A stretch of DNA of 64,000 nucleotides from Porphyra umbilicalis (lineage: Eukaryota; Rhodophyta; Bangiophyceae; Bangiales; Bangiaceae): NCBI GenBank assembly GCA_002049455.2, contig KV918817.1:58962-122961 (forward strand). The letters run 5' to 3'. A program made the translations under genes and the position numbers. Numbering within the stretch: position 1 is the first letter of the stretch; the number at the start of each line of letters is the position of its first letter. Under the pieces are notes generated by a model. The model was not told the origin of the DNA and made no database searches. It was given only the letters and a program-made list of their open reading frames with translations. Below are positions 42,635 through 52,605 of the stretch, one piece after another.

Positions 42635-44275
42635 AATTCCAGGCACGTGCGTGCAATACCCTGGCCTTCAGGGTGGTGGCGCGCTTGGCGAAGCATCGAC
42701 ACCGGGCACGCCGGCCGACTCCATAGCCGCGAGCGCGCACGGGGGCACGTACAGCCACGTTGCCGTGGCGGGGGAAACGTGGGGCGGGGAAAAGGGTGCC
42801 GCCGCCGGCACCGCAGCGGCGGCCGCTCGCCGGCGTCGTGCGACGCCGACGGGAGGGGCCTTCACTCCGCCGCGCAGCGCACCTCTAACCGCGCCGGTAG
42901 GTGGAAGGCCGACGGTCCGACGCAACAGAAGCCGGCGCTCAAGCACGATCACCCACGGGTCATCGCGGGCGCGTTCAACCCCCGAAGTTGCCGCGCGCGG
43001 TCGCCGCGCCCAACTCGGTGCGGTGGGGGGTGGTAGGGGGGCAGGCACTGTCCGGGCCCTGTGACCGTTGTGGCAGGACAGTCCTTTCCAGCCCTGTAAC
43101 GCTATTCGCTTTCAGGGTCATCGCGACTCTTCCAAAGTCGACACGCCCTCAGATCCTTGGGGACACAAATGCAGACTGCCACCTCTGAAACGGAGAGCAA
43201 GTGCCGTGTTCTAAGTATATGTGCGCATCACCACACTTCGAGAGCACGCTGCCCTAGGGTTGTGCATGACGCCCCTTTTTGGGTGGCGGGGTGGGCGATG
43301 CACGTTTAATCACGCCCTTCTGCACGCCCCCAACATTGGCACGCCCCGCTTCACGCCTCTTATGTAGCCCCCATGTTTTGGCACTTACTTGATAAGCGAT
43401 TCAAAGTAACCAATATTCTTGCAATTTGGATGGTTGAAAGGACCACAAACATGCCAGAAAACATGAAGGAAACAGCTGCATGCGATACACTCTCTTGGCC
43501 TCTGCCACTCTGCGTCAAAGATGCTTTGCAGCATCACGGGACGTCGGATCGCCTGGCCTCCACCGACCGCCCCACCGCCCGCTGTCCCACCGATCTCACC
43601 GCGCACAAAGCCAGAGCAGATGGTCATCGAATCATTCTCGGTCGTGGCCGCGGGGGCGTCCTCGTCGCCGGGACGACCAAAGTTCTGTCCAGGGACGCCG
43701 GCGCCAACCATGGCGCATCGGGCGACCTCCTCGTTCAGGAGGCGCGTAGCTCGCCGCCGGCATCCCTCCATCACTGCCGTCGGCCTGGTCGTTGCCGGCG
43801 CGCGATGCGTCGCATTCAACGTCCTCATTGACGCCCGTGTCAACGAGCCCCTCTGCGTCCTCCCTGGCTGATGACAGCAGGTGGCCGTTGCTGTGCCGTC
43901 CCGCACAGATGGCGCCCGCGCATCATGGCGTCGAGCACCTTGTTTGTGGGCGCACGACGGAAAAATGGTTCCCACTCCTCATAGCGTCGAGCACCTTGTT
44001 TGTGGACGCTCGGCGGAGCAGTAAGACACCGCGCCCTGAAAATTTAACCAAGGTGGCACGGAACTGCACCGAAAAATATTCGGTGGACTGGCGCCCCAAG
44101 AGCGCATTTGAAATGATGTACTGTTTTTATCAAGCACGCCCCAATCACGCCCCTAAAATTCTGTGCGTGCAGGGCGTGACACGCCCAAAACACGTGAAAT
44201 TGCACGCCCCAGGCCTGCAATTTAGCACGCCCCGGGCGTGTTGCACAACCCTACGCTGCCCTAAAGGCCAGGGAA
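42635..44275 (+). mobile_element. TIR element copy 5, split by a hAT-like insertion
   Basis: The left end is AATTCCAGGCACGTGCGTGC then AATACCCTGGCCTTCAGGG; the right end is GCCCTAAAGGCCAGGGAA at about 44,262-44,275. Without the 999-bp insertion and its 8-bp duplication the copy is about 0.63 kb, like copy 2. The interruption lies in the last 20 bp of the element. Confidence 0.75.
43255..44253. mobile_element. hAT-like non-autonomous DNA transposon (999 bp)
   Basis: Ends are TAGGGTTGTGCATGACGCCC and GGGCGTGTTGCACAACCCTA, an imperfect inverted repeat. An exact 8-bp target duplication CGCTGCCC flanks it (43,247-43,254 and 44,254-44,261). The 8-bp duplication and the CAGGGTTGTGCA-like ends fit the hAT superfamily. 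Many ACGCCC/GGGCGT motifs lie near both ends, as expected for subterminal transposase-binding repeats. Frames of 152 (plus) and 196 (minus) residues inside show no recognisable hAT domain. Confidence 0.75.
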
Positions 44276-44524
44276 CTATCCCGGCGATGAAATACGGACC
44301 CGCAGTGTAGTCGGCGGGCGCTGGTCGGCTGGCCTTGGCCGAAGCGAGGACCGGATAAGCAGACTGGATCGCAGTTCGCGTTACAAGTGCCATTATTGTT
44401 CGCAACAATTCCTCAGTACCGCGTCACACCAAGGCACAGGCCCGCGTTCGTTTGCGTGTGGCCACGGTGCGTGTGATGGCCATCAACCTAACACAGTCAC
44501 AGCACAGGAAGCTCAACTTGAGTG

Positions 44525-44585
44525 CCAGGTCGATCCTGAGGCCCGTTCTTAGTTCAACTAAGAACGGGCCTCAGGATCGACCTGG
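44525..44585. repeat. Perfect 30-bp inverted repeat with a 1-nt spacer
   Basis: CCAGGTCGATCCTGAGGCCC (start of the left arm, 44,525-44,554) is followed by one C and then the exact reverse complement (44,556-44,585). No mismatch occurs in 30 pairs. It lies 46 bp left of the Harbinger element. It could be a young foldback sequence or a snap-back sequencing artefact. Confidence 0.9.
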
Positions 44586-44866
44586 CGAACCCAGACGCGT
44601 GACTGATTTCAACCAACCAGCGTTCGACAATAGGGAGTTTAAACAACCAGGTCGGGGCAACCGTTTGTGGCTATTTTGTAGGAAGAGCTTACGGTAAATT
44701 ATTTGCAACGTCGAGTGGGACGGGGGGTTTAAACAGCTGGGTTGGGGTTGTGGCAGTCGCTTTGCCGGGTGCACGTGTCCCCGTCGCCTCGACCGCTTCA
44801 CTGTCGGACTGCGTGCATCCGTCTCCACGAGCGGATGTGGCCATCTGCGCGGGGGTGGGCACCACG

Positions 44867-46006
44867 ATGGTCTCCATCAAGGACTTTTCTCTTCGGGAGC
44901 TGCAGCGCACGCGACGTCGGCTGCGCCGCGAGGTACTGGTGCGCCACATCGCGGGGGAGGGCGTGGTTGCACTTGGGCCTGTGCTGCTCCGCCTGTTGCG
45001 CGTGCGTCGAGACGTGCGCTGTCTGATGGAGCGCGTGCGGGGCGTGAGCGCGACGTCGTTCAACCTCGGCACATTTTCGACGGAGCAGGCTCTGTCTCTT
45101 TTTCGGGTCAAGCCTGCCGACGTCGGGCGCGTCGCTGGGCTTCTCCACCTGGAGGATGAGGTGTACCCCGGCAGGCACCGCGTGTCTGGCATCGAGAGGC
45201 TGTGCATCATGCTTCGGCGCCTCTCGTCACCCGCGCGTTGGGTGGATCTAGAGGGGCTCTTTGGGCGCCGCAGCTCGGCGCTGTGCGCCATATTTTTAGA
45301 AACCCTCGAGGTCCTTCTCACGCGCTGGGAGGGTGCCTTTTGCTCTTGGCGAGGAGATTTGATGGGGGAGCGGGCTGGTACATACGCAGAGTGCGTTTTG
45401 GAAAAAGGGGGTGCCATTGACAACTGTGTCGGTTTCATTGATGGCACAGGCATCTTTGTCGCGCGGCCCGGGGAGGGGCTGCAGCGCAGTGTCTACAGCG
45501 GGCACAAGAGGACGCATATGCTCAAGTTTCAGTCGATTGTGACCCCCGACGGGCTTCTGTTTCATCTGGCGGGACCTGTCGAGGGACGGCGGCACGACAT
45601 CACGCTGTACCGGGACGCTGGGACGGACGAGATGCTTGACGCAGGACTCCTGGTGCACGGGGTGCGCTACTGCCTCTTTGGTGACAAGGCCTATCTGGCG
45701 CGCCCCTGGTTGCAGGTGGCCTTCCCGTCAGGGCCCGGGGTGGAGCTGGATGAGGAGGAAGAGGCCTACAACGTGGATATGGCGGGTGTGCGGGTGGCTG
45801 TCGAGTGGGGGTACAAGGAGGTGAAGCAGGTGTTCACCAGCCTCGACTTCAAGCGGAAGCTGAAAATACAGGAGGGGCCTGTGGCGCTGGTGTACCGGGC
45901 GGCGGTCTTCTTCTGGAATATCCGCTGCTGTCTGTATGGCGGGCAGACGGCCACGTTTTTCAAGTGCGCACCTCCTAGCGTGGAGCGGTACCTCTCACTG
46001 CCGTAG
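44867..46006 (+). CDS. Harbinger transposase (DDE_4 nuclease)
   Basis: The 379-residue frame starts at the first in-frame ATG (MVSIKDFSLREL); the open frame extends upstream but without an ATG. The N-terminal half carries the helix-turn-helix-like YPGRHRVSGIERLCIMLRRL region. The nuclease core follows: first Asp in VGFIDGTGIFVARP, then HMLKFQSIVTPDGL and GRRHDITLYRD. The second Asp is in CLFGDKAYLARPW and Glu is in VRVAVEWGYKEVKQVF. All three catalytic positions are present and the frame is uninterrupted. It cuts and pastes the element together with its SANT/Myb partner. Confidence 0.88.
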   Translation: MVSIKDFSLRELQRTRRRLRREVLVRHIAGEGVVALGPVLLRLLRVRRDVRCLMERVRGVSATSFNLGTFSTEQALSLFRVKPADVGRVAGLLHLEDEVYPGRHRVSGIERLCIMLRRLSSPARWVDLEGLFGRRSSALCAIFLETLEVLLTRWEGAFCSWRGDLMGERAGTYAECVLEKGGAIDNCVGFIDGTGIFVARPGEGLQRSVYSGHKRTHMLKFQSIVTPDGLLFHLAGPVEGRRHDITLYRDAGTDEMLDAGLLVHGVRYCLFGDKAYLARPWLQVAFPSGPGVELDEEEEAYNVDMAGVRVAVEWGYKEVKQVFTSLDFKRKLKIQEGPVALVYRAAVFFWNIRCCLYGGQTATFFKCAPPSVERYLSLP

Positions 46007-46008
46007 AG

Positions 46009-46190
46009 GACGGCGGTGGGGCGCAGGGTGGAGGGGGAGGCACGTGGGGGGGAGTGTGGGATGCGGGGGGGGTGGGGGGGGGCCTGCGGGATGCGGGGGT
46101 GGGGGGGGGGGGGGAGTCTGGGATGCGGGGGGAGGGGGGGGAGGGGAGGAGTGTGGGATGCGGGGGGGTGGGGGGGACTCGTGAGTGGGG
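46009..46190 (+). repeat. G-rich minisatellite between the Harbinger genes
   Basis: Degenerate repeats of a GTGGGATGCGGGGG-type unit with long G runs (up to 14) fill the gap between the convergent transposase and SANT/Myb-like genes. Several runs of three or more G could form quadruplexes. It may act as a shared transcription-end region, which is inference. Confidence 0.7.
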
Positions 46191-46383
46191 CGTAGCGCAC
46201 CATTTTGCCGCCGTCGGCGTTGGCCGCCCGGGAAACGGCGCGATGTGTCGGGCGTACGCTCAAAACTACAACGTGTGTCAAGGACCACAACACACACAAA
46301 AAAAACAGAACGCGCCAGACGCGCCCGGCTGCGGCGCCCCCCCCCAAGCCCGCGCCCCAGTTCCCTCACCCCCCCCCACGCGC

Positions 46384-47529
46384 TCACTTGTCAAGTCGCC
46401 GCACGAGTGCCGCAATGAGGTCCAGGCTGCGGGCACGCTCTTCACGGTCAGCAGCCGCGGCTGCCAGCGCATCCGCCGCGGCTCGGCGGCTCGTGGCCTC
46501 TCTCGCCTCCTGCCGTCTCGCTTCTGCCAGGTACGCCTCGCGCTCGTGCTGTAGCTTTCGCTCTTCGAGGTCAAGCCGCCGCTCCTCGGCAGAGCAGCGC
46601 CGCTCCTCGGCCTTCCGCGAGCTCTCCGCGCTGCTTCTGACAACCTCCAGCAGCTCCTCCTCCTTCTCGTCCTCGATCTCCGCCCGGCGGCGGGAGCGCC
46701 CCCCAGCAGGCGACCTTGTGGTGCCACCACCGTCTTCCCCCCCCTCCCGCTTCTCCTCTCCGTCCCCATCGGCTGCCACACCAGCATCCCGCTCCTCCCG
46801 GCGGCGGACGCGCCGCGCCAGGGCCGAACGACGAGCATCTGCGCCGGCCTGTAGGAGCGCATTCTCTTTCTTGGTCGTCTCCCCCTTGGCCTTGGCGGCG
46901 CGCAGCCGGCTGTCGTTCATGGCCGAGCACGCGTCCGCCATCAGCGCGTCCATCTCCGTCACTTCCTCTACAGTCCCGCTCTCCTTGGCCACGGCCGCCT
47001 CCTTTTTCTCAAACTTCGCCTTGAGGAGCTTGAAGCGGTCCTTGACGGCTTTGCCGTCCACGTGAAAGGGCTTAGCCGGCTGCTGGTTAAAACGGTCCGC
47101 CGCCCGCTCGTAGGTCTCCTCGCCCTTGCCCCACTCGGCCAGGTGGGCGCCGGCCATTGTCACCACCGACGCGCAAAGCAGATCCACACGAATCCCCTCT
47201 GTTCCGACAGGCCAGACACGGCGCTTCTTGGGAGGCGGCGCCGCGTTGCCGTCCTTGTCCACCTCCTCCACGTCGCTCGGGCTACTGCTCGGTCGGGCCG
47301 CCGTTGGCGCCGGGGGAGGGGGGGCACCACTGCCGCCCGAGAGAGGGGGGCCAGGAAGAGCGGCGCCTCCCGTGCCCAACCCAGCGCCACGTCGGGGGGG
47401 AGCAGGGGACGGGACAGAGGAGGCGCCCGCGCCGCGCCCGGCGAGGCGCTCGGGTGGGGAGGGGGCTGCCCGGGTGGAGGCGTCCGCAGCACCTGCCGTG
47501 TCCGCAGCGTCCCCATCGGGTGACCCCAT
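46384..47529 (-). CDS. Harbinger SANT/Myb-like companion protein
   Basis: The 381-residue frame runs from ATG at 47,529. An N-terminal Ala/Pro/Ser-rich region is followed by a basic patch PPKKRRVWP (possible nuclear signal). A SANT/Myb-like trihelix region then spans about residues 108-165 (VDLLCASVVTMAG, FNQQPAKPFHVDGKAVKDRF). From about residue 230 the protein is rich in Arg/Glu/Ala and should form a long coiled coil (EEELLEVVRSSAESSRKAEE). In Harbinger elements this partner binds the ends and brings the transposase into the nucleus. The frame is whole and the gene converges on the transposase. Confidence 0.75.
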   Translation of the reverse strand: MGSPDGDAADTAGAADASTRAAPSPPERLAGRGAGASSVPSPAPPRRGAGLGTGGAALPGPPLSGGSGAPPPPAPTAARPSSSPSDVEEVDKDGNAAPPPKKRRVWPVGTEGIRVDLLCASVVTMAGAHLAEWGKGEETYERAADRFNQQPAKPFHVDGKAVKDRFKLLKAKFEKKEAAVAKESGTVEEVTEMDALMADACSAMNDSRLRAAKAKGETTKKENALLQAGADARRSALARRVRRREERDAGVAADGDGEEKREGGEDGGGTTRSPAGGRSRRRAEIEDEKEEELLEVVRSSAESSRKAEERRCSAEERRLDLEERKLQHEREAYLAEARRQEAREATSRRAAADALAAAAADREERARSLDLIAALVRRLDK

Positions 47530-47911
47530 CGCAGTGATGTCAACGGACGCCTCTCGCCGACGCCGGGCGAATGGCCGGCACGCACACAGGTGCGGCTCTT
47601 AGGTACGGGGGGAACAGGCGGTTGTCTGGCAGGACGACGGAGGGACCTCACTCGGGCAGATCCAGAGGGGCGCCCGCCGGGCGGAAAGGGGGCGTGCGCA
47701 TCGCCGTGGCCGAGAAATCGACGCCAGTGCGCCACACGTGTCACGATACGTCGAGAGAAACGATCCCCCGATGTCAACGCAGGAACGCCTCTGATAGCGA
47801 GAAATGGTAACCCATTCGTGGGATCCCTGGGCTGGATCTGCATACGTGGCATACGTGGCGTGCCACGCTAACGATTTTCTTCCCACAAACGGGTTGTTTA
47901 AACTCCCTAAT

Positions 47912-48655
47912 GTTCGCCACAAACGCTACATCTCACAAACGCCTGCCCGTGTCCCGGAACGAGCCTGAGCGGTAGATCGCAATCTCCCTCTGCGTGGGAG
48001 GCTGCCTTCCACCTCGCGCTTGCAGCCACTCACGCCCCGTGCACTGACGTTGTCGACGACGACTTCGTCCGCCGGATGCTACCGCAGTCTCCCTTGCAGC
48101 ACGCTGCCGCCCTGCCGCCCTATCCCCCTCCCTCTCGTCCACTTGCGGCTCATCGCCATCACCTTGCCTTCCCACCCGGTCTGTTGATGCATCCCCTCCG
48201 AGAGCGCTTCTCAAAGCCTAGCATACGTTTTATTGTATTAGTATGGCACATATGCCCGTGTGGCTATGCCTAGCCCCCCGTGTGTTCCTTCTTTCTGTCG
48301 CTAACTTGCGATCCAGAGCCGAGCACCCGAACAGCAATGTAACAGAATCGCGTGTGTGTGTGCACAGCTGCGAAGTGGTGCTGCTTGTCGTGTGGTCACG
48401 CGCAAACGCGTTTTTCTTGTAAAAAGCTCCGAAACCCCCTCGGTAAGGCCCTCCGCCAGGGCGTCGATTTGTGGAAGAACTGTGGAAGAACAGCGGGAGA
48501 GGCCGCAAGAGTGAGCAGCACAGCGCCGTCCCCGTGTCGCCGTCGCGGCGGCACGGCCCCTCGCCTCCCCCCGCGGCCGTCCTGCCCGTGCCGGCGCGGT
48601 TGGGGCGTGACGGCCGCCGCCGCTGCCACGGTTGGGGGCGCCGCGCAGACCCGCC
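47912..48655. other. Upstream region of the kinase gene
   Basis: No gene seen. TTTATTGTATTAGTATGGCA at about 48,230 is AT-rich. TGTGGAAGAAC is repeated twice at about 48,471-48,492. The long minus-strand frame 48,230-49,093 is antisense to exon 1 and intron 1 of the kinase and has no domain. Confidence 0.35.
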
Positions 48656-50317
48656 ATGGAGCTTCCCAAACTCACACCCGGCCGCAAGGTTGGTATGTGG
48701 GCGGGGGGCGGGGGTGGGGGGGCAGGGCGACGGGCGTGGCTCGTCGGACCCGTAGGGGTGGACGAGGGGGGGAGGGGGGATGGGGGGGGTGGGGTGCGGT
48801 GGACCCCGCCGACTGGCCCGCCGTTGTTGTCTGTTGCGACGGCGGGGCGGGGCGGGTGGCCGTGAGACCGGTCTGCTGATCCGCGGTGGGAGACGTTTTC
48901 TTTGTCTTTCTTGTGGTTTGTTGCCGATGGCTGTCATGGACCGTCCGTGGTCGTGCCGACCGGTTTGTCGGTGGTGGAACCTCCTGGTTGCATACGTGTT
49001 GCATGCGTGTTGCTGCGCAGGGGAGTACACGGTGGGCGAGGAGCTGGGTACGTGCTGTATTTCTGTGTCGCTGTGTGTATCGACCGCCGTCACCGCGTTG
49101 GCCGCGCCAGGGTGGGCGCCAACGTCGCACGGCGCCGTTACTTACGGCTCACCCCGGTGTGGTGCGTGGGAGGTTCGTGCGCGTCAGCACCAACCAACGG
49201 TCCGTGTGCTTCTGTCGCTCTTTCTTGTCGATGCCGTGGCCCTCCCCTCGCACCCACAGGCAGGGGCGGTTTTGGTGTGGTGTATCATGCCACGCATTCG
49301 GATCGGGCGACGGTGGAGGTGGCCATCAAGACCGTGCACAAGCGGCGATGCGGGTCGGTCTGCGACCGGGACATGAGGGAGATTAAGGTGTGGGAGCACC
49401 TCCAGAACGTGGCGCCAGGCCATGTTGTGAGCCTGCTGGACGTCAAGCAATCCAAAAGCAAAATATTCGTCATCATGGAGCTGATGCGCGGCGGTGACCT
49501 GTCCGACACCATGCGCCAAGGAAATGTGCGCGACGAGCGCGACGCGTGGCGCCTCTTTTCTCAACTCACCGCGGGGGTCGCTGCTTGCCACGGCGCGAGC
49601 GTTTGCCACCGAGATTTAAAGCCGAAGAACCTGCTCATGACGGGGCGCGATGGCACCCTCAAAGTCGCGGACTTTGGGCTGGCGACGCGGCTGGCCGGCG
49701 TCGCCGACGCGCTCCCCCCCGCCTCTGGATTGTCGCCCGACTATGCAGCGCCCGAAGTCTTGCGTAGGCTCACCTGTGACGGCTACGAGGCCGACATGTT
49801 GTCCTGCGGCTACAAGGCCGACATGTGGTCCTGCGGCGTCATCCTGTTCGAGCTGCTCACGGGGTACTTGCCGTTTGAGCCCTACCTGCAAGGCTACTTG
49901 AGCGACGCCATTGCAGCCCGCGACCACCGTCGCGTGCGCTACCCGCCGTGCATGGCCGACGGCGCCAAGCACCTCCTCTCCAAGCTGCTGGACGCGAACC
50001 CGACGAACCGGTGGTCGGTGTGTGAAGTGCAGGGCCACCCGTGGCTCAAAGGTGGCCTCGCGGCCCCGTCGGTCGGGGGCGGCGACGACGTGGTCAGCCT
50101 CGGCAATTTTGTCGCGACTGCCTTGGACGGAAGGCCGGCATGTCAGATCGCCGAGGTCGTCCGCCTCTTGGGCACCCACGACGTGTATTGTGTGCAAGAC
50201 CTTGAGGCGCTCGTGCGATCGACACGCACGTCCGACCGGCTGAAGAGCTGGCTGTTGCGCAAGGGGTTTCAGAGAATGACCGTCGAGCGGCTGACGCTGT
50301 ACCTTGTCGGTGCCTGA
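48656..50317 (+). CDS. Ser/Thr protein kinase (CAMK/SNF1-like), three exons
   Basis: Exons 48,656-48,692, 49,021-49,047 and 49,260-50,317 join in phase to 373 residues; both introns start GTA and end CAG. The glycine loop ELGRGGFGVVYHA is formed only by splicing exons 2 and 3, which supports the model. The catalytic Lys is in VEVAIKTV. Next come MELMRGGDL, the catalytic loop HRDLKPKNLL, VADFGLA, YAAPEV, and MWSCGVILFELLTGYLPF of the CAMK/AMPK kind. The activation segment is short on typical phospho-sites, and a C-terminal helical tail of about 75 residues (GNFVATALDG to LYLVGA) follows the kinase fold. A 27-bp tandem duplication (49,781-49,807 and 49,808-49,834) repeats GYxADMxSC just before helix F. 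All core residues are present, so it is probably active. Confidence 0.88.
49781..49834 (+). repeat. 27-bp tandem duplication inside the kinase
   Basis: Two adjacent 27-bp units encode GYEADMLSC and GYKADMWSC; they differ at a few bases. Normal kinases have one such block (Y-x-A-D-M-W-S-x-G). The frame is kept, so it adds nine residues between the APE motif and helix F. Confidence 0.9.
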
Positions 50318-51105
50318 AGCGAGTCGGGGACATGTGCGGTGGTGCGCCCGCGCCAGTCTGGTTTGGATTGTAAAGGTCGGTTGGTCTGGCGGCTCGCTGG
50401 TCAGTGCCCGCTGCGGCCGCACTGGGAGAAAACGCCCATACCACCACGCAAAACGCTTGCCGGCGGGGGGCAATCAGCATGGCCCACCGCCTCGGTGCGC
50501 GCACCCCGCACCGCCGCGACCATAAGCGGTCTTCGCCGCTGTGCCAGCGCTGCCCGTGCGTGCCCAGTCATCACCCGCCGACGCCCCGTCCCGCGCCCGC
50601 GTCGGTGACACGGCTACCAAGGACGGCCGCAGCGGGGCGACCGTGGCGCCAGTCACCGCCAGCCGCACCGCCGTGTCGGGCGTATCTCGGCGAGCACGTA
50701 GCCCTGCGACGGCCTTGTCTGGACACGAACAACGGGGCTCCCCCTGTGCGCCCACCAAGGCCGTGGACTGAATGCGCGGCCGAGTGAGCGGAATCACGCC
50801 GGTCCATGCCGCAGAAAGGTGCCGATGGCACGCGCTTGAACAACGGCGCCGGCTGCAGCCAGCTGGTGAGGCGGGCGGGCGAGCGTACGCCGCCACGGCC
50901 GCAGCAGCTACCACTCTGGGTGCAATGGCCTCTCCCCTCCGCCACAGCCTACTCAAGCGCATCAAGCACGTCCGAACGCGAGGTTTGATTGTCCTCTGCG
51001 CGTCCGGCTGACCCTTAGCGCCCGCCTCGTCCACCCCTTCACCGCCGCTACCCGCCCGCTCGAGCCCCCCCTCACCCCACCTTTCCCAATACCCCCCCCG
51101 CGCAC
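50318..51105. other. No supported gene
   Basis: GC-rich with frames on both strands (for example 50,474-51,034 minus, 186 residues) but no domain. It includes the likely 3' end of the kinase transcript; I see no clear AATAAA. Confidence 0.35.
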
Positions 51106-51852
51106 CTATGCGCCGGTCTCATCCGCCCTCTTCTTGGACCGCCGCTTGATCGACAGCAAGCCCCGCGACTTGCGGTCGAGCTTCTTGGACCGCCCCTCCT
51201 CATCCCCGCTGACCACCCCGTCCGAAGCGCCCGACGCGACCGACGCGAGGCTCGTACTCGACGGGGACGGCGACGCCAAGGAGCCCAGCGACGCGGACGA
51301 GGCCGACGAGGCCGACGACAAGCGGCCAACGTCAACCTCCCCGTCGGCCGAGCCAAGCGGCCGGCCCTTGCGGCGGCCGCGGGCGCTGACAGGCCCGCTG
51401 GCGCCGCCAGCCCCACCGCCGCCGCCGCCGCCGCCGCCGCCACTGGCGGCGCCCCCCCCCCCCCCCCCCCCGAGCCGCCGCCACCCGGGGCCCCAAACAG
51501 CCCCGACCCCCCCCCGACCAGCCGCTGCGGGGGGACACGGCCGGGGACCAGCGGCCGCCCCCCCCCCGCGGCCGCGCCGTCGACACGGTCGGCGAGGCGG
51601 GCGCGTGGATGTGAAGCGCCAAGTCAACATACTTTTCGTGCGTTTCCCGCGCAAGCCCAACGCCGCCCGTCGCGGGCGCCGCGGCGACGGGCGGCAGGAG
51701 GGCTGACAGACCGCCGCCGCCCGGCGATTTGGGCGTGCCGAGCGGGGCGGCGCCGCCACCCCAGCCGGGCGGCCGCCGGTTGACCGCCCCACCGGGGGGG
51801 GGGGGAGGTCCGCAAAGAGGCTCGACGGCAGCACCGGGACGGAAGGAGCCAT
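51106..51852 (-). CDS. Candidate low-complexity Ser/Gly-rich protein
   Basis: On the minus strand a frame from ATG 51,852 (MAPSVPVLPSSLFADL) ends in a Ser-rich stretch and a basic tail (KKLDRKSRGLLSIKRRSKKR) at 51,106. In the middle another frame reads ARETHEKYVDLALHIHAPAS, which looks more protein-like than the frame of the ends. Runs of C or G there (such as about 51,457-51,470) may have shifted the reading. A plus-strand frame (51,134-51,706) overlaps and is equally low in complexity. No family is recognised; the strand choice rests on composition only. Confidence 0.25.
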   Translation of the reverse strand: MAPSVPVLPSSLFADLPPPPVGRSTGGRPAGVAAPPRSARPNRRAAAVCQPSCRPSPRRPRRAALGLRGKRTKSMLTWRFTSTRPPRRPCRRRGRGGGAAAGPRPCPPAAAGRGGVGAVWGPGWRRLGGGGGGGAASGGGGGGGGGGAGGASGPVSARGRRKGRPLGSADGEVDVGRLSSASSASSASLGSLASPSPSSTSLASVASGASDGVVSGDEEGRSKKLDRKSRGLLSIKRRSKKRADETGA

Positions 51853-52605
51853 GGCGAACACGCCCGTGGCGCGGGTGTGGCGACGGGGGGGGGGAGCAGG
51901 TAGCTCAGGAAAGGCGGAAGGAGGCGAGGGGGAAGGACCCTGGCTGGAGGGAGCCGGCCGACGCAGGACGGCAGACTAACAGAACGGCAAGGCGCTCAAG
52001 CCTCCACCCCTGCGGCAGGCCCACCCCAAAAGGGCGTTTCGCGCCACAGGCGGCCGACGTTCGTGCGCACGACGACGCGGTCGCACCGGCCGTCCCGGGA
52101 AGCACGTGGGAGCCCACAAGAGACCGCATGGCTGGTCAACCAACTGACCAGGACCGCTGCGGCAGCACCGGTGCGTGCATGCACGCACGTGGGAGCATGC
52201 ACGCAACTGTGCGTGCGGGGCGCAGGTTGAGTCGTTGCCCGTGCACGCCCCCCACCCAAGCGTCGGGCAGCGGCACTGCGCGCGGAAACGACCCGTCGAC
52301 CACCGCCGTCATGATGAGCAGCGACCAAACAAAAAACAGAGTACAGCCTGCTTCTTCCCGCTCACAGCGATCAGCGCAGCGTATGCTGACCTTTGACGGG
52401 GTCGCGCCACGCCACCCGCCGCCGCCCCGCCTGCCTCGACCGTTGCGTGGCGGGCGGTGGCGGCACCAACGGCGGCCGGATCGACTGCGCGCTGTGCCAC
52501 CGCCGTCGAGGCGTGTCGCGACCCGAGGGCCGAGCCCGGGGGCGGCGTAAGCTGCCAGCTGGCGGCGGCCAGAGGTAGTGCTCATCAAGCGCAGCGACGC
52601 TAAAA
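51853..52605. other. No supported gene
   Basis: Frames on both strands (for example 51,729-52,550 plus and 52,136-52,588 minus) lack domains and overlap one another. Nothing else stands out. Confidence 0.35.

Larger units (their letters stand above)
44632..47908 (+). mobile_element. Harbinger/PIF DNA transposon, two genes (3.28 kb)
   Basis: The ends are AGGGAGTTTAAACAACC (left) and its complement GGTTGTTTAAACTCCCT (right), flanked by AAT at 44,629-44,631 and 47,909-47,911. A 3-bp target duplication is the rule for PIF/Harbinger. It holds two convergent genes, a DDE transposase (plus) and a SANT/Myb-like protein (minus), the classic Harbinger pair. Just inside the right end CCGTTTGTGGGAAG is shared with the left end after a 12-base insertion. 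Both ORFs look intact, so the copy may be recent. Confidence 0.85.

Noticed and set aside
48230-49093. 287-residue minus-strand gene candidate
   Set aside because: Overlaps exon 1 and intron 1 of the kinase; Arg/Pro-rich, no domain.
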